Part shown: positions 1 through 8,437 of the stretch, in pieces
Numbering within the stretch: the first letter of the stretch is position 1
How the letters are laid out: each line of letters starts with the position of its first letter
Assembly (NCBI GenBank): GCA_022866645.1
Contig: JALHUQ010000056.1
Span: 1-8,437, forward strand
Reading direction: 5' to 3'
Length of the DNA: 8,437 nucleotides
Origin: Woeseiaceae bacterium
GTDB taxonomy: Bacteria > Pseudomonadota > Gammaproteobacteria > Steroidobacterales > Woeseiaceae
Notes under the pieces: generated by a model
Told to the model about the DNA's origin: nothing
What the model saw: the letters and a program-made list of their open reading frames with translations, nothing else
The model's database searches: none
Translations under genes and position numbers: made by a program

Positions 1-118
1 CGAATACGGTCGATGTCGCGAGTGCGATGTAGAAATCAACCCAAAGCGCCTCGAGTTTGATCCGACGACGATTTATTGTATTGAATGTGCAAGTAAGAGA
101 GAGGCGTCATTGGAATAA
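1..118 (+). CDS. DksA/TraR-family C4-type zinc-finger protein, 3' end only
   Basis: Reading from base 2, 38 codons lead to a TAA stop at 116-118. Base 1 belongs to a preceding codon, so the start lies outside the window. The visible tail holds four cysteines spaced C-x2-C-x17-C-x2-C (GRCRECD, then YCIECA), followed by a short basic/acidic tail ending ASLE. This spacing is that of the DksA/TraR zinc finger. Family members bind RNA polymerase through the secondary channel and change promoter responses, often with ppGpp. The N-terminal coiled coil, which would separate true DksA from shorter TraR-like proteins, is missing here, so no gene symbol is given. No strong terminator follows: only a 4-bp CAAG/CTTG hairpin at about 162-174 that runs into a T stretch. 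Confidence 0.85.
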   Translation, partial: EYGRCRECDVEINPKRLEFDPTTIYCIECASKREASLE

Positions 119-172
119 TGACCTGGGCATAGCCGCGAGAATAATTCAGCGGCCTGTAAAGCAAGAATTCCC

Positions 173-201
173 TTGTTTTTTGCCGGCTTGGGCGCTACTT
201 T
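173..201 (+). promoter_or_regulatory. Putative sigma70 promoter of the T-box/ileS transcript
   Basis: TTGTTT at 173-178 and TACTTT at 196-201 are separated by exactly 17 bases. This predicts transcription starting near 207-209, directly before the first paired bases of T-box Stem I at 210. The hexamers are poor matches to consensus. The main support is the fit between the predicted start and the riboswitch edge. Confidence 0.45.
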
Positions 202-455
202 CCCCGGCACGACGTTGATGGGGACGAGTAGGCAGCCCGATCAGGATGCAGCGACCGGAGGACAGTGCGAGCTCCGGGCCTGACCCTGCCGAACATCACC
301 CCGGAGTCGCCACCTGAAAGGCTTTGCTGATCCAGCAAACCTGGGTAAGGCTGGCCGGCTGGCTCACGAGACGAGCGACGGGCTCCGTGCCCATGAGGTG
401 GCCATTCCCCAGGGGAGTGCGCCGTGAAACCGGGTGGTACCGCGAAGAATTCTCG

Positions 456-533
456 CCCCGGAGTTAAGGTGACAGTGACCATAACTACTCTTTGGAGTTG
501 TGGTCACTGTCACCTTAACTCCGGGGTTTTTTT
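456..533 (+). terminator. T-box attenuator: very long intrinsic terminator
   Basis: Bases 456-481 and 501-526 are perfect 26-nt inverted repeats. The stem continues inward by 5 more pairs (482-486 with 496-500, one T-G pair) around a 9-nt loop at 487-495. Seven T residues follow at 527-533. The outer CCCCGG of the 5' arm overlaps the antiterminator helix, so the two structures exclude each other at the base of the stem. A 31-bp stem is far longer than a usual attenuator, which has roughly 10-15 bp. Confidence 0.93.
462..520 (+). repeat. Inverted pair of 25-nt near-palindromes inside the terminator
   Basis: The arms 462-486 and 496-520 are inverted copies differing at one base. Each arm is itself an imperfect palindrome: it begins AGTT and ends AACT, and in the first arm 10 of 12 opposed positions are complementary around a central A (core AGGTGACAGTGACCA). 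The nesting resembles REP/BIME-type palindromic units that move with REP-associated tyrosine transposases. That assignment is inference from shape, and no transposase is present in the window. Confidence 0.5.
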
Positions 534-537
534 ATTA

Positions 538-551
538 TTGGAGTTGATGTT

Positions 552-554
<3 letters not shown>
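538..554 (+). promoter_or_regulatory. Ribosome binding site and TTG start of ileS
   Basis: GGAG at 540-543 lies 8 bases before TTG 552-554, good Shine-Dalgarno spacing. The only nearby ATG (547-549) is out of frame with ileS and only 3 bases from GGAG. The site lies outside the terminator stem, so the riboswitch should act on transcription and not by hiding the ribosome site. Confidence 0.75.
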
Positions 555-3683
<3,129 letters not shown>

Positions 3684-3735
3684 CGGAGTTTCAGCAAATC
3701 TCCGTCGACGGTCATCGCGGTACGAAGCGTGACCG
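3684..3735 (+). terminator. Two hairpins directly after ileS, possible transcript end
   Basis: CGGAG 3684-3688 pairs with CTCCG 3700-3704, with TTT/AAA able to extend the stem inward past a bulge. CGGTCA 3709-3714 pairs with TGACCG 3730-3735, continued by CGC/GCG inside. Neither is followed by a T run, so an intrinsic terminator is not shown. They may only protect the 3' end. Confidence 0.3.
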
Positions 3736-3780
3736 AGGATTTCCCCCGGACCGCGCCGCTCGACCTTCGGTTATTCGCAC

Positions 3781-3810
3781 TTGCGCGATGTTTAGGAAAC
3801 CTGCTATAAA
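3781..3810 (+). promoter_or_regulatory. Sigma70-like promoter upstream of the 124-aa protein gene
   Basis: TTGCGC at 3781-3786 and TATAAA at 3805-3810 are 18 bases apart. The -10 is preceded by TG (TGCTATAAA), an extended -10 form. Transcription would start near 3817 and give a leader of about 150 nt before the next gene. Confidence 0.55.
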
Positions 3811-3868
3811 AACAGTGCGCAACATTTTGAAAGATAGGGAGTATGTAGAAGGATCTCGGGCTCTGCAG

Positions 3869-3898
3869 GGGGCCGGACCACAGGAGGTGGTCGGCTCC
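3869..3898 (+). other. Strong hairpin in the 5' leader, loop AGGAG
   Basis: GACCAC 3876-3881 pairs with GTGGTC 3887-3892. After one bulged G the stem continues for six more pairs (3869-3874 with 3893-3898, one G-T). The loop and first stem base read AGGAGG, like a perfect Shine-Dalgarno, but no start codon stands at a usable distance. An A7 run follows, so this is not a plus-strand terminator. Function unknown. Confidence 0.4.
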
Positions 3899-3930
3899 AA
3901 TAAAAAAAGCGTACAAGCCGCGGAGAGGGT

Positions 3931-3984
3931 ATGAGCGGCAATACAATAAAGAAACGCTGGAGTGGCAATGACGAACCACCTTGA
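3931..3984 (+). CDS. Possible 17-codon leader ORF overlapping the next gene
   Basis: ATG at 3931 is preceded by GGAG (3922-3925) at 5 bases. The frame reads MSGNTIKKRWSGNDEPP and ends at TGA 3982-3984, 17 bases inside the next gene in another frame. Such an overlap could couple translation of the two. The peptide has no recognisable motif, and so short an ORF can arise by chance. The good ribosome site is the only direct support. Confidence 0.25.
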   Translation: MSGNTIKKRWSGNDEPP

Positions 3985-4342
3985 ACGCTTTCACGCCGCA
4001 CTCACGGTGCTGGCTGGGCATGGCCATATAAAACAAAGACTTATCAAAGCTTACGAAGAAAATCTCGTCGGCATCAACGAAGACGAGCTGCCCATATCGC
4101 TGAAGCAGTCCTTCACGGACCTAAGGCGGCAGATGCACAGCGTGACGCCTCTCAATGGCGAAGGCCCAATTTGCGCGTCAGTTCGAAAGATGTCGTTTGA
4201 GGAAGCCAGTGAGTGTGCGGCGTTGGTCGTCACTTTATACGGCGGGATCGCACGATTGCAGGATGACACCCAGGTCAATCTGCCGCTGACGGATCGCAAT
4301 GAGGCTCGGGTTCCGCCCTTCCTGGTCAAATCAGTCAGCTGA
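3968..4342 (+). CDS. Conserved-looking hypothetical protein, 124 aa
   Basis: I cannot assign a function. It looks like small uncharacterised proteins seen in gammaproteobacterial genomes, a resemblance from memory only. The sequence is soluble and mainly helical, with no signal peptide, membrane segment or cysteine pair to suggest metal binding. Recognisable stretches are GHGHIKQRLIKAYEENL, DELPISLKQSF, LNGEGPICASVRKMS and a hydrophobic ALVVTLYGGIARL near the end. A GTG at 3962 in the same frame would add two residues but touches GGAG (3958-3961). ATG 3968 has the proper 6-base spacing and is preferred. The gene has its own predicted promoter at 3781-3810 and a long structured leader. It ends 5 bases from the stop of the convergent gene. 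Confidence 0.8.
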   Translation: MTNHLERFHAALTVLAGHGHIKQRLIKAYEENLVGINEDELPISLKQSFTDLRRQMHSVTPLNGEGPICASVRKMSFEEASECAALVVTLYGGIARLQDDTQVNLPLTDRNEARVPPFLVKSVS

Positions 4343-4367
4343 CCCGACTAGTTGATTTTGATCGGGT
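4342..4367. terminator. Inverted repeat at the convergent gene junction
   Basis: ACCCGA 4342-4347 pairs with TCGGGT 4362-4367 across a 14-base loop, between two convergent stop codons. A 10-base palindrome, GTCAGCTGAC, lies just before it (4334-4343). There is no clear T run on either strand, so this is only a weak bidirectional terminator candidate. Confidence 0.25.
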
Positions 4368-5361
4368 AGTAGACGTAGGTCACGAGCTCATCTTCCGGCA
4401 CCTTGCCGGGATCGCTCACATAAGACTCCCACGCGGCGCCATCACGTTCGATACCGAGCGCGGCCAGATAGGCAGATATCTTTCGGTGCGTGTCCGTTAG
4501 CTTTATGTAAGATCCGGTATGCCGGACCCGAACGACGGGGCCTGCATAGCTGGTGCCAATCTTGACGCCAGCGCCGTCTCGCGGCGTGTCGTCCGTCATA
4601 CCGCGAATCGGGATGGCGGCATCGAAGGCCAGTTGAGAGCCGTTAAAACGACGGGTAATTGACAAGGGCGCACCGGCGTCAGACAAACCGTTGTGGTCCA
4701 TGAATGTCAGAATCTGAAAATACGCTTTGCCCAAAGCGTCCGATATCGCTGCGGGTTCGGGTCGCGAGCTTGTGGACAAATACGCGATATCGTTGGCTTC
4801 GACGACGATATGTTCGATTTCAATATCGCTGAAGTCGGCCGCGGGCAGGCTTTCGGCGAGTTCTTTCAGGGCAGCGAGACCGTCGTGGTAGTCGCGAGCG
4901 ACGACGCCACCAAGCATCGACGCAAAATATCGGCCCACGATATTCATGCCGTAGTCGGCTTCAAAACCCCAGGTGATGATCGTCGTGCCGACACCGGGCG
5001 TCAGCGTAAACCACGATTTCGCCGCACCGGGCTGCCCTTTGTTGATCGCTATTCCGACGTATTCGTAGGGACGGCTTTCCGTGATGATCTGAGTTCCGCT
5101 GCCGATGATAGCGCCGTCCCAGGTGACGATAGCCCCGACACCCCTGTTCGCACCCGAATAGAGAAAGCGCGCGTTGGCATCGGTATCTGCCCAGGGGGAC
5201 CAAAGCGAAAAGCGCCGGAAGTCGTTGACGAGTGCAAATACCGTTGCCGGGTGCGCATCGATCTCAGTGCTTACCACAATCTGATTCGTCCGCGGCAGGG
5301 CGAATCCGATTATGATCAGTAGCGCGAGAGTAGCGCCGATTCCGTAAATCAGTTTTTGCAC
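4348..5361 (-). CDS. Membrane-anchored SRPBCC plus GyrI-like fusion protein
   Basis: The 337-aa product starts with one hydrophobic helix (about residues 5-22, LIYGIGATLALLIIIGFAL). An SRPBCC/polyketide-cyclase-like domain follows (about 26-170; FALVNDFRRFSLWSPWAD is typical of its first helix). A GyrI-like/AraC effector-binding domain ends the protein (about 178-337; VRVRHTGSYIKLTDTH and WESYVSDPGKVPEDELVTYVYYPI). Both folds bind small hydrophobic or drug-like ligands, so a ligand-binding role at the periplasmic face of the inner membrane is likely. No catalytic function can be shown. The start is GTG (5359-5361). No in-frame start precedes it closely, and a later start would remove the anchor. 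The ribosome site is weak (GGA about 10 bases away). It is convergent with the 124-aa gene and divergent from murI. Confidence 0.85.
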   Translation of the reverse strand: MQKLIYGIGATLALLIIIGFALPRTNQIVVSTEIDAHPATVFALVNDFRRFSLWSPWADTDANARFLYSGANRGVGAIVTWDGAIIGSGTQIITESRPYEYVGIAINKGQPGAAKSWFTLTPGVGTTIITWGFEADYGMNIVGRYFASMLGGVVARDYHDGLAALKELAESLPAADFSDIEIEHIVVEANDIAYLSTSSRPEPAAISDALGKAYFQILTFMDHNGLSDAGAPLSITRRFNGSQLAFDAAIPIRGMTDDTPRDGAGVKIGTSYAGPVVRVRHTGSYIKLTDTHRKISAYLAALGIERDGAAWESYVSDPGKVPEDELVTYVYYPIKIN

Positions 5362-5396
5362 GTTTGCAGCGTTCCGTTGTTTTTTGTCGGGGCGCG

Positions 5397-5402
5397 ATTA
5401 TT
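5397..5402 (-). promoter_or_regulatory. Putative -10 element for the SRPBCC/GyrI gene
   Basis: On the minus strand these bases read AATAAT within GGAATAATCGCG, placing a start about 29 bases before the GTG. No good -35 stands at 17 bases: TTGTGC is 20 bases away. It touches the proposed -35 of murI, so the two promoters may interfere. Confidence 0.35.
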
Positions 5403-5429
5403 CCACAGATAGGTTTCATTGGGCACAAT
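5401..5429 (+). promoter_or_regulatory. Putative murI promoter with start at or next to the ATG
   Basis: TTCCAC 5401-5406 and CACAAT 5424-5429 are 17 bases apart. A start seven bases beyond the -10 falls on the A of the murI ATG (5436), which would give a leaderless or nearly leaderless message. This agrees with the lack of a clear Shine-Dalgarno there. The hexamers are only moderate matches. Confidence 0.35.
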
Positions 5430-5435
5430 GCGCGT

Positions 5436-6263
5436 ATGACAGGCAACAATAACTCTTCCCTGCCGATCGGGGTATTCGACTCCGGTGTCGGCGGTTTAAC
5501 GGTATTGAAAGCCATTCGCGAGACCCTGCCCCACGAAAACCTTGTCTATCTGGGGGATACAGCGAGGTTGCCCTACGGAACCAAGAGCCCGGAATCCATC
5601 GCCCGATATGCGACCCAGGCTACCGCCAAACTGCTGCTGCACGACATCAAAATGCTGGTTATCGCGTGTAACACGGCTTCAGCGGTGGCACTCGATGTGC
5701 TGAAAAAACAAATGGCTCCGATTCCGGTGCTCGGTGTTGTTGAGCCGGGTGCCAGGGCCGCAGTGGCGGCACGACCCGGCGGGTCGCACCTGGTATTGGC
5801 TACCGAGGCGACTGTGCGGCTGGGTGCATACCGACGGGCAATATCGGCGCTGGACCCCAAGGCCCGCATCAAAGAGCAACCCTGCGAGTTGCTCGTGTCG
5901 TTAGCTGAGGAAGGATGGACGGAAGGCGACATCGCAGATTCCATCGTACGTCGCTATCTGCATGAGGCTCAGAAAGATGGCTTCGAAGCGGACAGCATTA
6001 TCCTCGGCTGCACTCATTTTCCGTTGCTGCGCAACGCGATTTCGGCCGCCGTCGCCGATACGGTAGCGGTGGTTGATTCGGCGAACACGACAGCGGCTGT
6101 CGTCCAACAGACCTTACGATCGACCGGCAGTCTCGCCACCGGTCGGGACCCCGGCACTCTGACCTTACTTGCCACCGACGGAATCGCACGATTCGCGCGC
6201 GTCGGGGGCCAGTTTCTGGGCACAGCGCTCACCGCGGACGATGTTCATCTCGTCGATCTTTGA
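5436..6263 (+). CDS. murI: Glutamate racemase
   Basis: This cytoplasmic enzyme interconverts L- and D-glutamate, supplying D-Glu for the peptidoglycan stem peptide. The 275-aa length is normal for the family. The Asp/Glu racemase landmarks are all present: IGVFDSGVGGL (D15-S16), YLGDTARLPYG, the first catalytic cysteine in ACNTAS (C78), GVVEPGA, and the second catalytic cysteine in GCTHFP (C192-T193-H194). An earlier in-frame start at 5364 would add 24 residues. It is rejected because conserved sequence begins just after the ATG at 5436 and the extra part overlaps the divergent promoter region. No convincing ribosome site precedes the ATG; together with the predicted promoter position this suggests leaderless translation. 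The following lipoprotein gene begins 60 bases after the stop. Confidence 0.95.
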   Translation: MTGNNNSSLPIGVFDSGVGGLTVLKAIRETLPHENLVYLGDTARLPYGTKSPESIARYATQATAKLLLHDIKMLVIACNTASAVALDVLKKQMAPIPVLGVVEPGARAAVAARPGGSHLVLATEATVRLGAYRRAISALDPKARIKEQPCELLVSLAEEGWTEGDIADSIVRRYLHEAQKDGFEADSIILGCTHFPLLRNAISAAVADTVAVVDSANTTAAVVQQTLRSTGSLATGRDPGTLTLLATDGIARFARVGGQFLGTALTADDVHLVDL

Positions 6264-6287
6264 GCGCGCACGACTTGGCCCGTATGC

Positions 6288-6293
6288 AATAAT
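6288..6293 (+). promoter_or_regulatory. Weak -10-like element before the metallopeptidase gene
   Basis: AATAAT followed by GCGGGG resembles the -10 and discriminator of the other promoters here. No -35 is found at normal spacing, so the gene may instead be read through from murI. AGGGGG at 6313-6318 is the ribosome site for the GTG start. Confidence 0.25.
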
Positions 6294-6323
6294 GCGGGGT
6301 CGAATCAGCTTCAGGGGGAAGCC

Positions 6324-7988
6324 GTGAGTTTCAGGAATTTTTTGCGCCAGTCAGGCGCTGCCATATCCATATGTCTGTTCGTTGTAGCCTGCGGCAAAGA
6401 ACCGGCACCGGAACCCGAGTTTCAGCCCTTGCAGGTGGTCGAACCCCGGCCTGAGATCTACGCAGACTTTACGCTTACGTCCGATCTCAGCGAGCTCAGT
6501 GAAAATCAGAAAAAAATGATCGGCTTGCTGATCGACGCCGCACAAATCATGGACGATCTCTATTGGCGTCAGACTTACGGTGACGATTACGAGTCCTGGC
6601 TGGAATCGATCGCCGATGCGGATACGCGGCGATTCGCGGAGCTGAATTACGGCCCATGGGACCGACTGGACGGGGACAAGCCTTTCATGCAAGGCGTCGG
6701 CGCCAAACCCCCGGGCGCCAATTTCTATCCCAAAGACATGAGCAAGGAAGAGTTTGAGCAGGCCTATCTGCCAGGGAAGAAGGGACTCTACTCGTTCATT
6801 CGCCGAAATTCGGAAGGCGCTCTGACCGTGGTTCCATACAGCGTTGCGTTCGCGGACGAACTCAAAGCTGCAGCGGACCTGCTTCGGGCGGCAGCGAAAC
6901 TGGCCGAAAGCACCGATTTCGCCAGTTACCTGAAGCTCCGGGCGGCTGCGTTGATCAGTGATGAATATCAAGTCAGCGACATGTTCTGGATGGATGTCAG
7001 GGACAATGACATTGACGTCGTCATTGGACCCATCGAAACCTACGAGGATGCCCTGTTCGGCTATCGTGCCTCCTATGAGGCCTATGTGCTGGTCAAGGAT
7101 CTCGAGTGGAGCAATCGGCTGAGTCGTTTCGCAGATTTTCTACCCGCGCTGCAGGAAGGCCTGCCAGTCGCCGATGAATACAAGTGGGAAACGCCGGGTG
7201 CGGACTCCGACCTGAATGCTTACGACGTGGTTTATTACGCCGGCGCCAGTAACGCCGGTGGTAAGACCATCGCGATCAATCTTCCCAACGACGAGGCCGT
7301 GCAGCTATCGAGAGGAACGCGACGTCTACAGCTCAAGAACGCGATGCGGGCCAAATTCGACAAAATCGTCGAGCCGATCGCCGATGTTCTCATCGACGAG
7401 TCACAGCGCAAGCACATTACGTTCGATGCTTTTTTCGCCAACACGATGTTCCACGAAGTTGCTCATGGTCTTGGCATTAAGAACACGATCGATGGCCGTG
7501 GCACGGTGCAGGATATGTTGCTCGAAGTGTCGTCCAGCGTCGAAGAGGGCAAGGCCGACATTCTGGGCTTGTACATGATCACCGAGTTGCACAAGGCCGG
7601 CGAGCTCGGCGATGTTGATTTGCGGGACTACTACGTGACGTTCATGACCAGCGTGTTTCGCTCGATCCGTTTCGGCGCGTCCAGCGCGCACGGCAAAGCA
7701 AATATGGTGCGTTTCAATTTCTTTCTCGACAGTGGTGCGTTTGTGCGCGATGCCGAATCGGGACGTTATCACGTCGATTTCCAGCAGATGGAAACGGCGA
7801 TGACGAATTTGTCTCGGTTGCTACTGACATTGCAAGGCGACGGTGACTATGCGGGTGTGGTCAAGCTGACAGAATCGCGCGGCATCATCGAGCCGGAGTT
7901 GCAGGGCGACCTCGACCGGCTGACCGACGCCAATATTCCAGTCGATATTACTTTCCAGCAAGGCGTTGCCGAACTTGGCATCAACTAG
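6324..7988 (+). CDS. Lipoprotein zinc metallopeptidase, DPP III/M49-like
   Basis: The 554-aa product has a lipoprotein signal, basic start then a hydrophobic stretch ending VVAC-G, with Cys23 as the lipidated residue. The next residue is Gly, not Asp, which favours the outer membrane. The probable zinc site is HEVAHG (H377, E378, H381) with a second helix carrying EEGKAD (E407-E408) 30 residues later. This pairing resembles the M49-like domain found in bacterial and plant Nudix/DPP III-type proteins. True dipeptidyl peptidase III has HExxGH with EECRAE. Another recognisable block is NAGGKTIAINLPND. Cleavage of peptides at the periplasmic side is likely but unproven, and the substrate is unknown. 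The start is GTG with a good ribosome site (AGGGGG). The gene is followed after 22 bases by another lipoprotein gene, probably in the same operon. Confidence 0.85.
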   Translation: MSFRNFLRQSGAAISICLFVVACGKEPAPEPEFQPLQVVEPRPEIYADFTLTSDLSELSENQKKMIGLLIDAAQIMDDLYWRQTYGDDYESWLESIADADTRRFAELNYGPWDRLDGDKPFMQGVGAKPPGANFYPKDMSKEEFEQAYLPGKKGLYSFIRRNSEGALTVVPYSVAFADELKAAADLLRAAAKLAESTDFASYLKLRAAALISDEYQVSDMFWMDVRDNDIDVVIGPIETYEDALFGYRASYEAYVLVKDLEWSNRLSRFADFLPALQEGLPVADEYKWETPGADSDLNAYDVVYYAGASNAGGKTIAINLPNDEAVQLSRGTRRLQLKNAMRAKFDKIVEPIADVLIDESQRKHITFDAFFANTMFHEVAHGLGIKNTIDGRGTVQDMLLEVSSSVEEGKADILGLYMITELHKAGELGDVDLRDYYVTFMTSVFRSIRFGASSAHGKANMVRFNFFLDSGAFVRDAESGRYHVDFQQMETAMTNLSRLLLTLQGDGDYAGVVKLTESRGIIEPELQGDLDRLTDANIPVDITFQQGVAELGIN

Positions 7989-8010
7989 CGCTCGCAGCGG
8001 GGCAGCAAAA

Positions 8011-8437
8011 ATGAAAACCATAACAACAATGCTCATCGCGGTCTTCGTACTGTCGGCATGCGGCGAAAAATCAGAGCCAGCCGCGACGACGGTGCGAAAA
8101 GCGAGTTGGGAAGAATTTGCCGCGACAACTGTCGCTGCCTACTACGCAGCGAATCCTGAGGCCGCCGTTTACGCAGGATTGCACGAATATGACGGTAAAA
8201 TGTCGGACGTTAGTCTGGCGGCAAACGAGAAGTACGCATTGTGGATCGACGGCGTTATCGCCGAGGCGAATTCCTACGACTCCCTTGGCGGCATTGAAGC
8301 GTTCGAGCGCGATTACCTGTTAACGGCACTTGAAGGGGAGTTGTTCTGGATCCGCGACTCCGGATTTGCGACCAATAACCCGGTCTATTACGCCTCTGGA
8401 ATCAGCGCGGACATTTACATCGACCGCGAGTACGCGC
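8011..8437 (+). CDS. DUF885-family lipoprotein, 5' part only
   Basis: ATG at 8011 opens a frame that runs past the window end, leaving 142 residues. It begins with a short lipoprotein signal (MKTITTMLIAVFVLSAC-G) with the lipobox LSAC and lipidated Cys17. The following segment NPEAAVYAGLHEYDGKMSDVS matches the N-terminal pattern of DUF885 proteins, a family with predicted metallopeptidase-like members of mostly unknown substrate. The metal-binding part of the family lies further on and cannot be checked here. GGGG at 7999-8002 is a fair ribosome site at 8 bases. The 22-base gap to the upstream lipoprotein gene suggests co-transcription, giving two extracytoplasmic putative peptidases in a row. 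Confidence 0.82.
   Translation, partial: MKTITTMLIAVFVLSACGEKSEPAATTVRKASWEEFAATTVAAYYAANPEAAVYAGLHEYDGKMSDVSLAANEKYALWIDGVIAEANSYDSLGGIEAFERDYLLTALEGELFWIRDSGFATNNPVYYASGISADIYIDREYA

Larger units (their letters stand above)
207..533 (+). ncRNA. T-box riboswitch (tRNA-Ile sensing leader of ileS)
   Basis: The leader senses tRNA-Ile charging and controls read-through into ileS. Stem I: the base CGAC 210-213 pairs with GTCG 306-309. The GATGGGGACGAGTA block at 217-230 supplies the K-turn/AGTA elements, with GGGG 220-223 pairing CCCC 299-302. GGCAG 231-235 pairs CTGCC 286-290, TCAGG 241-245 pairs CCTGA 279-283, and CCGGAG 255-260 pairs CTCCGG 272-277. The specifier loop reads GAAC-ATC-A, so ATC at 295-297 is the isoleucine specifier. 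Later stems are TTTGCTG 323-329 with CAGCAAA 333-339, GGCTGGCTCA 357-366 with TGAGGTGGCC 394-403 (G-T pairs, one mismatch), and an alternative Stem III-like hairpin at 400-423. The T-box GGGTGGTACCGCG is at 432-444. Its TGGT (435-438) matches an ACCA tRNA end. In the antiterminator, CCGGG 430-434 pairs CCCGG 457-461 and GCGA 442-445 pairs TCGC 453-456. The 3' side of this helix is also the base of the terminator. Confidence 0.95.

Noticed and set aside
195..482. 95-codon open frame on the minus strand across the T-box
   Set aside because: The DNA is fully explained as a structured RNA leader; the peptide is low-complexity and unrecognised.
3843..3848. ATG-TAG start-stop minimal ORF
   Set aside because: The GGGAG before it is only one base away, too close to act as its ribosome site.
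3869..3907. Hairpin plus A7/T7 run as an intrinsic terminator
   Set aside because: The T run is on the minus strand but lies upstream of the hairpin in that direction, so neither strand has hairpin followed by T run.
4693..5322. 209-codon plus-strand frame opposite the SRPBCC/GyrI gene
   Set aside because: The minus-strand product has clear domains; the plus-strand translation has none.
5364..5435. Upstream in-frame start extending murI by 24 residues
   Set aside because: The extension lies in the promoter region of both divergent genes and precedes the conserved N-terminus of the family.

Overview
The window looks like part of a gammaproteobacterial chromosome, probably an environmental or marine lineage. 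Protein resemblance suggests this: a DksA/TraR-type zinc-finger protein, a proteobacterial-looking MurI, a small conserved protein I associate with Gammaproteobacteria, and lipoproteins with typical Gram-negative lipoboxes. Base composition is moderately GC-rich and even across the window. The taxon is inferred from the proteins, not from any marker RNA.

Region 1 (1-118): the 3' end of a C4 zinc-finger DksA/TraR-family gene. Region 2 (about 173-3683) is the most interesting part. It is a self-contained isoleucyl-tRNA synthetase unit made of a promoter, a complete T-box riboswitch (Stem I with an AUC specifier, Stem II and III hairpins, and an antiterminator with the T-box sequence) and a very long terminator hairpin. 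These are followed by ileS from a TTG start. The synthetase is the large eukaryote-like IleRS2 type, and its HIGH motif reads GIHH, the swapped GXHH form linked to very high mupirocin resistance. The unit is not in the usual gammaproteobacterial ribF-ileS-lspA context, and T-box control is, as far as I know, rare in Gammaproteobacteria. The terminator stem contains a 25-nt near-palindrome repeated in inverse orientation, which looks like a REP-type or mobile palindrome recruited as an attenuator.

Region 3 (3684-4342): hairpins after ileS, a sigma70-like promoter, a structured leader of about 150 nt with a possible 17-codon ORF, then an unrecognised 124-aa conserved-looking protein. Region 4 (4348-5361, minus strand): a membrane-anchored SRPBCC plus GyrI-like fusion protein, convergent with region 3 and divergent from murI. 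Region 5 (5436-8437): murI (glutamate racemase, D-Glu for peptidoglycan), then two lipoprotein genes close together. These are a zinc metallopeptidase-like protein of the DPP III/M49-like group and the start of a DUF885-family protein, cut by the window end.

The genes are mostly independent units. The only tight functional coupling visible is the T-box with ileS: uncharged tRNA-Ile should allow read-through into the synthetase gene. The two lipoprotein genes are probably co-transcribed.
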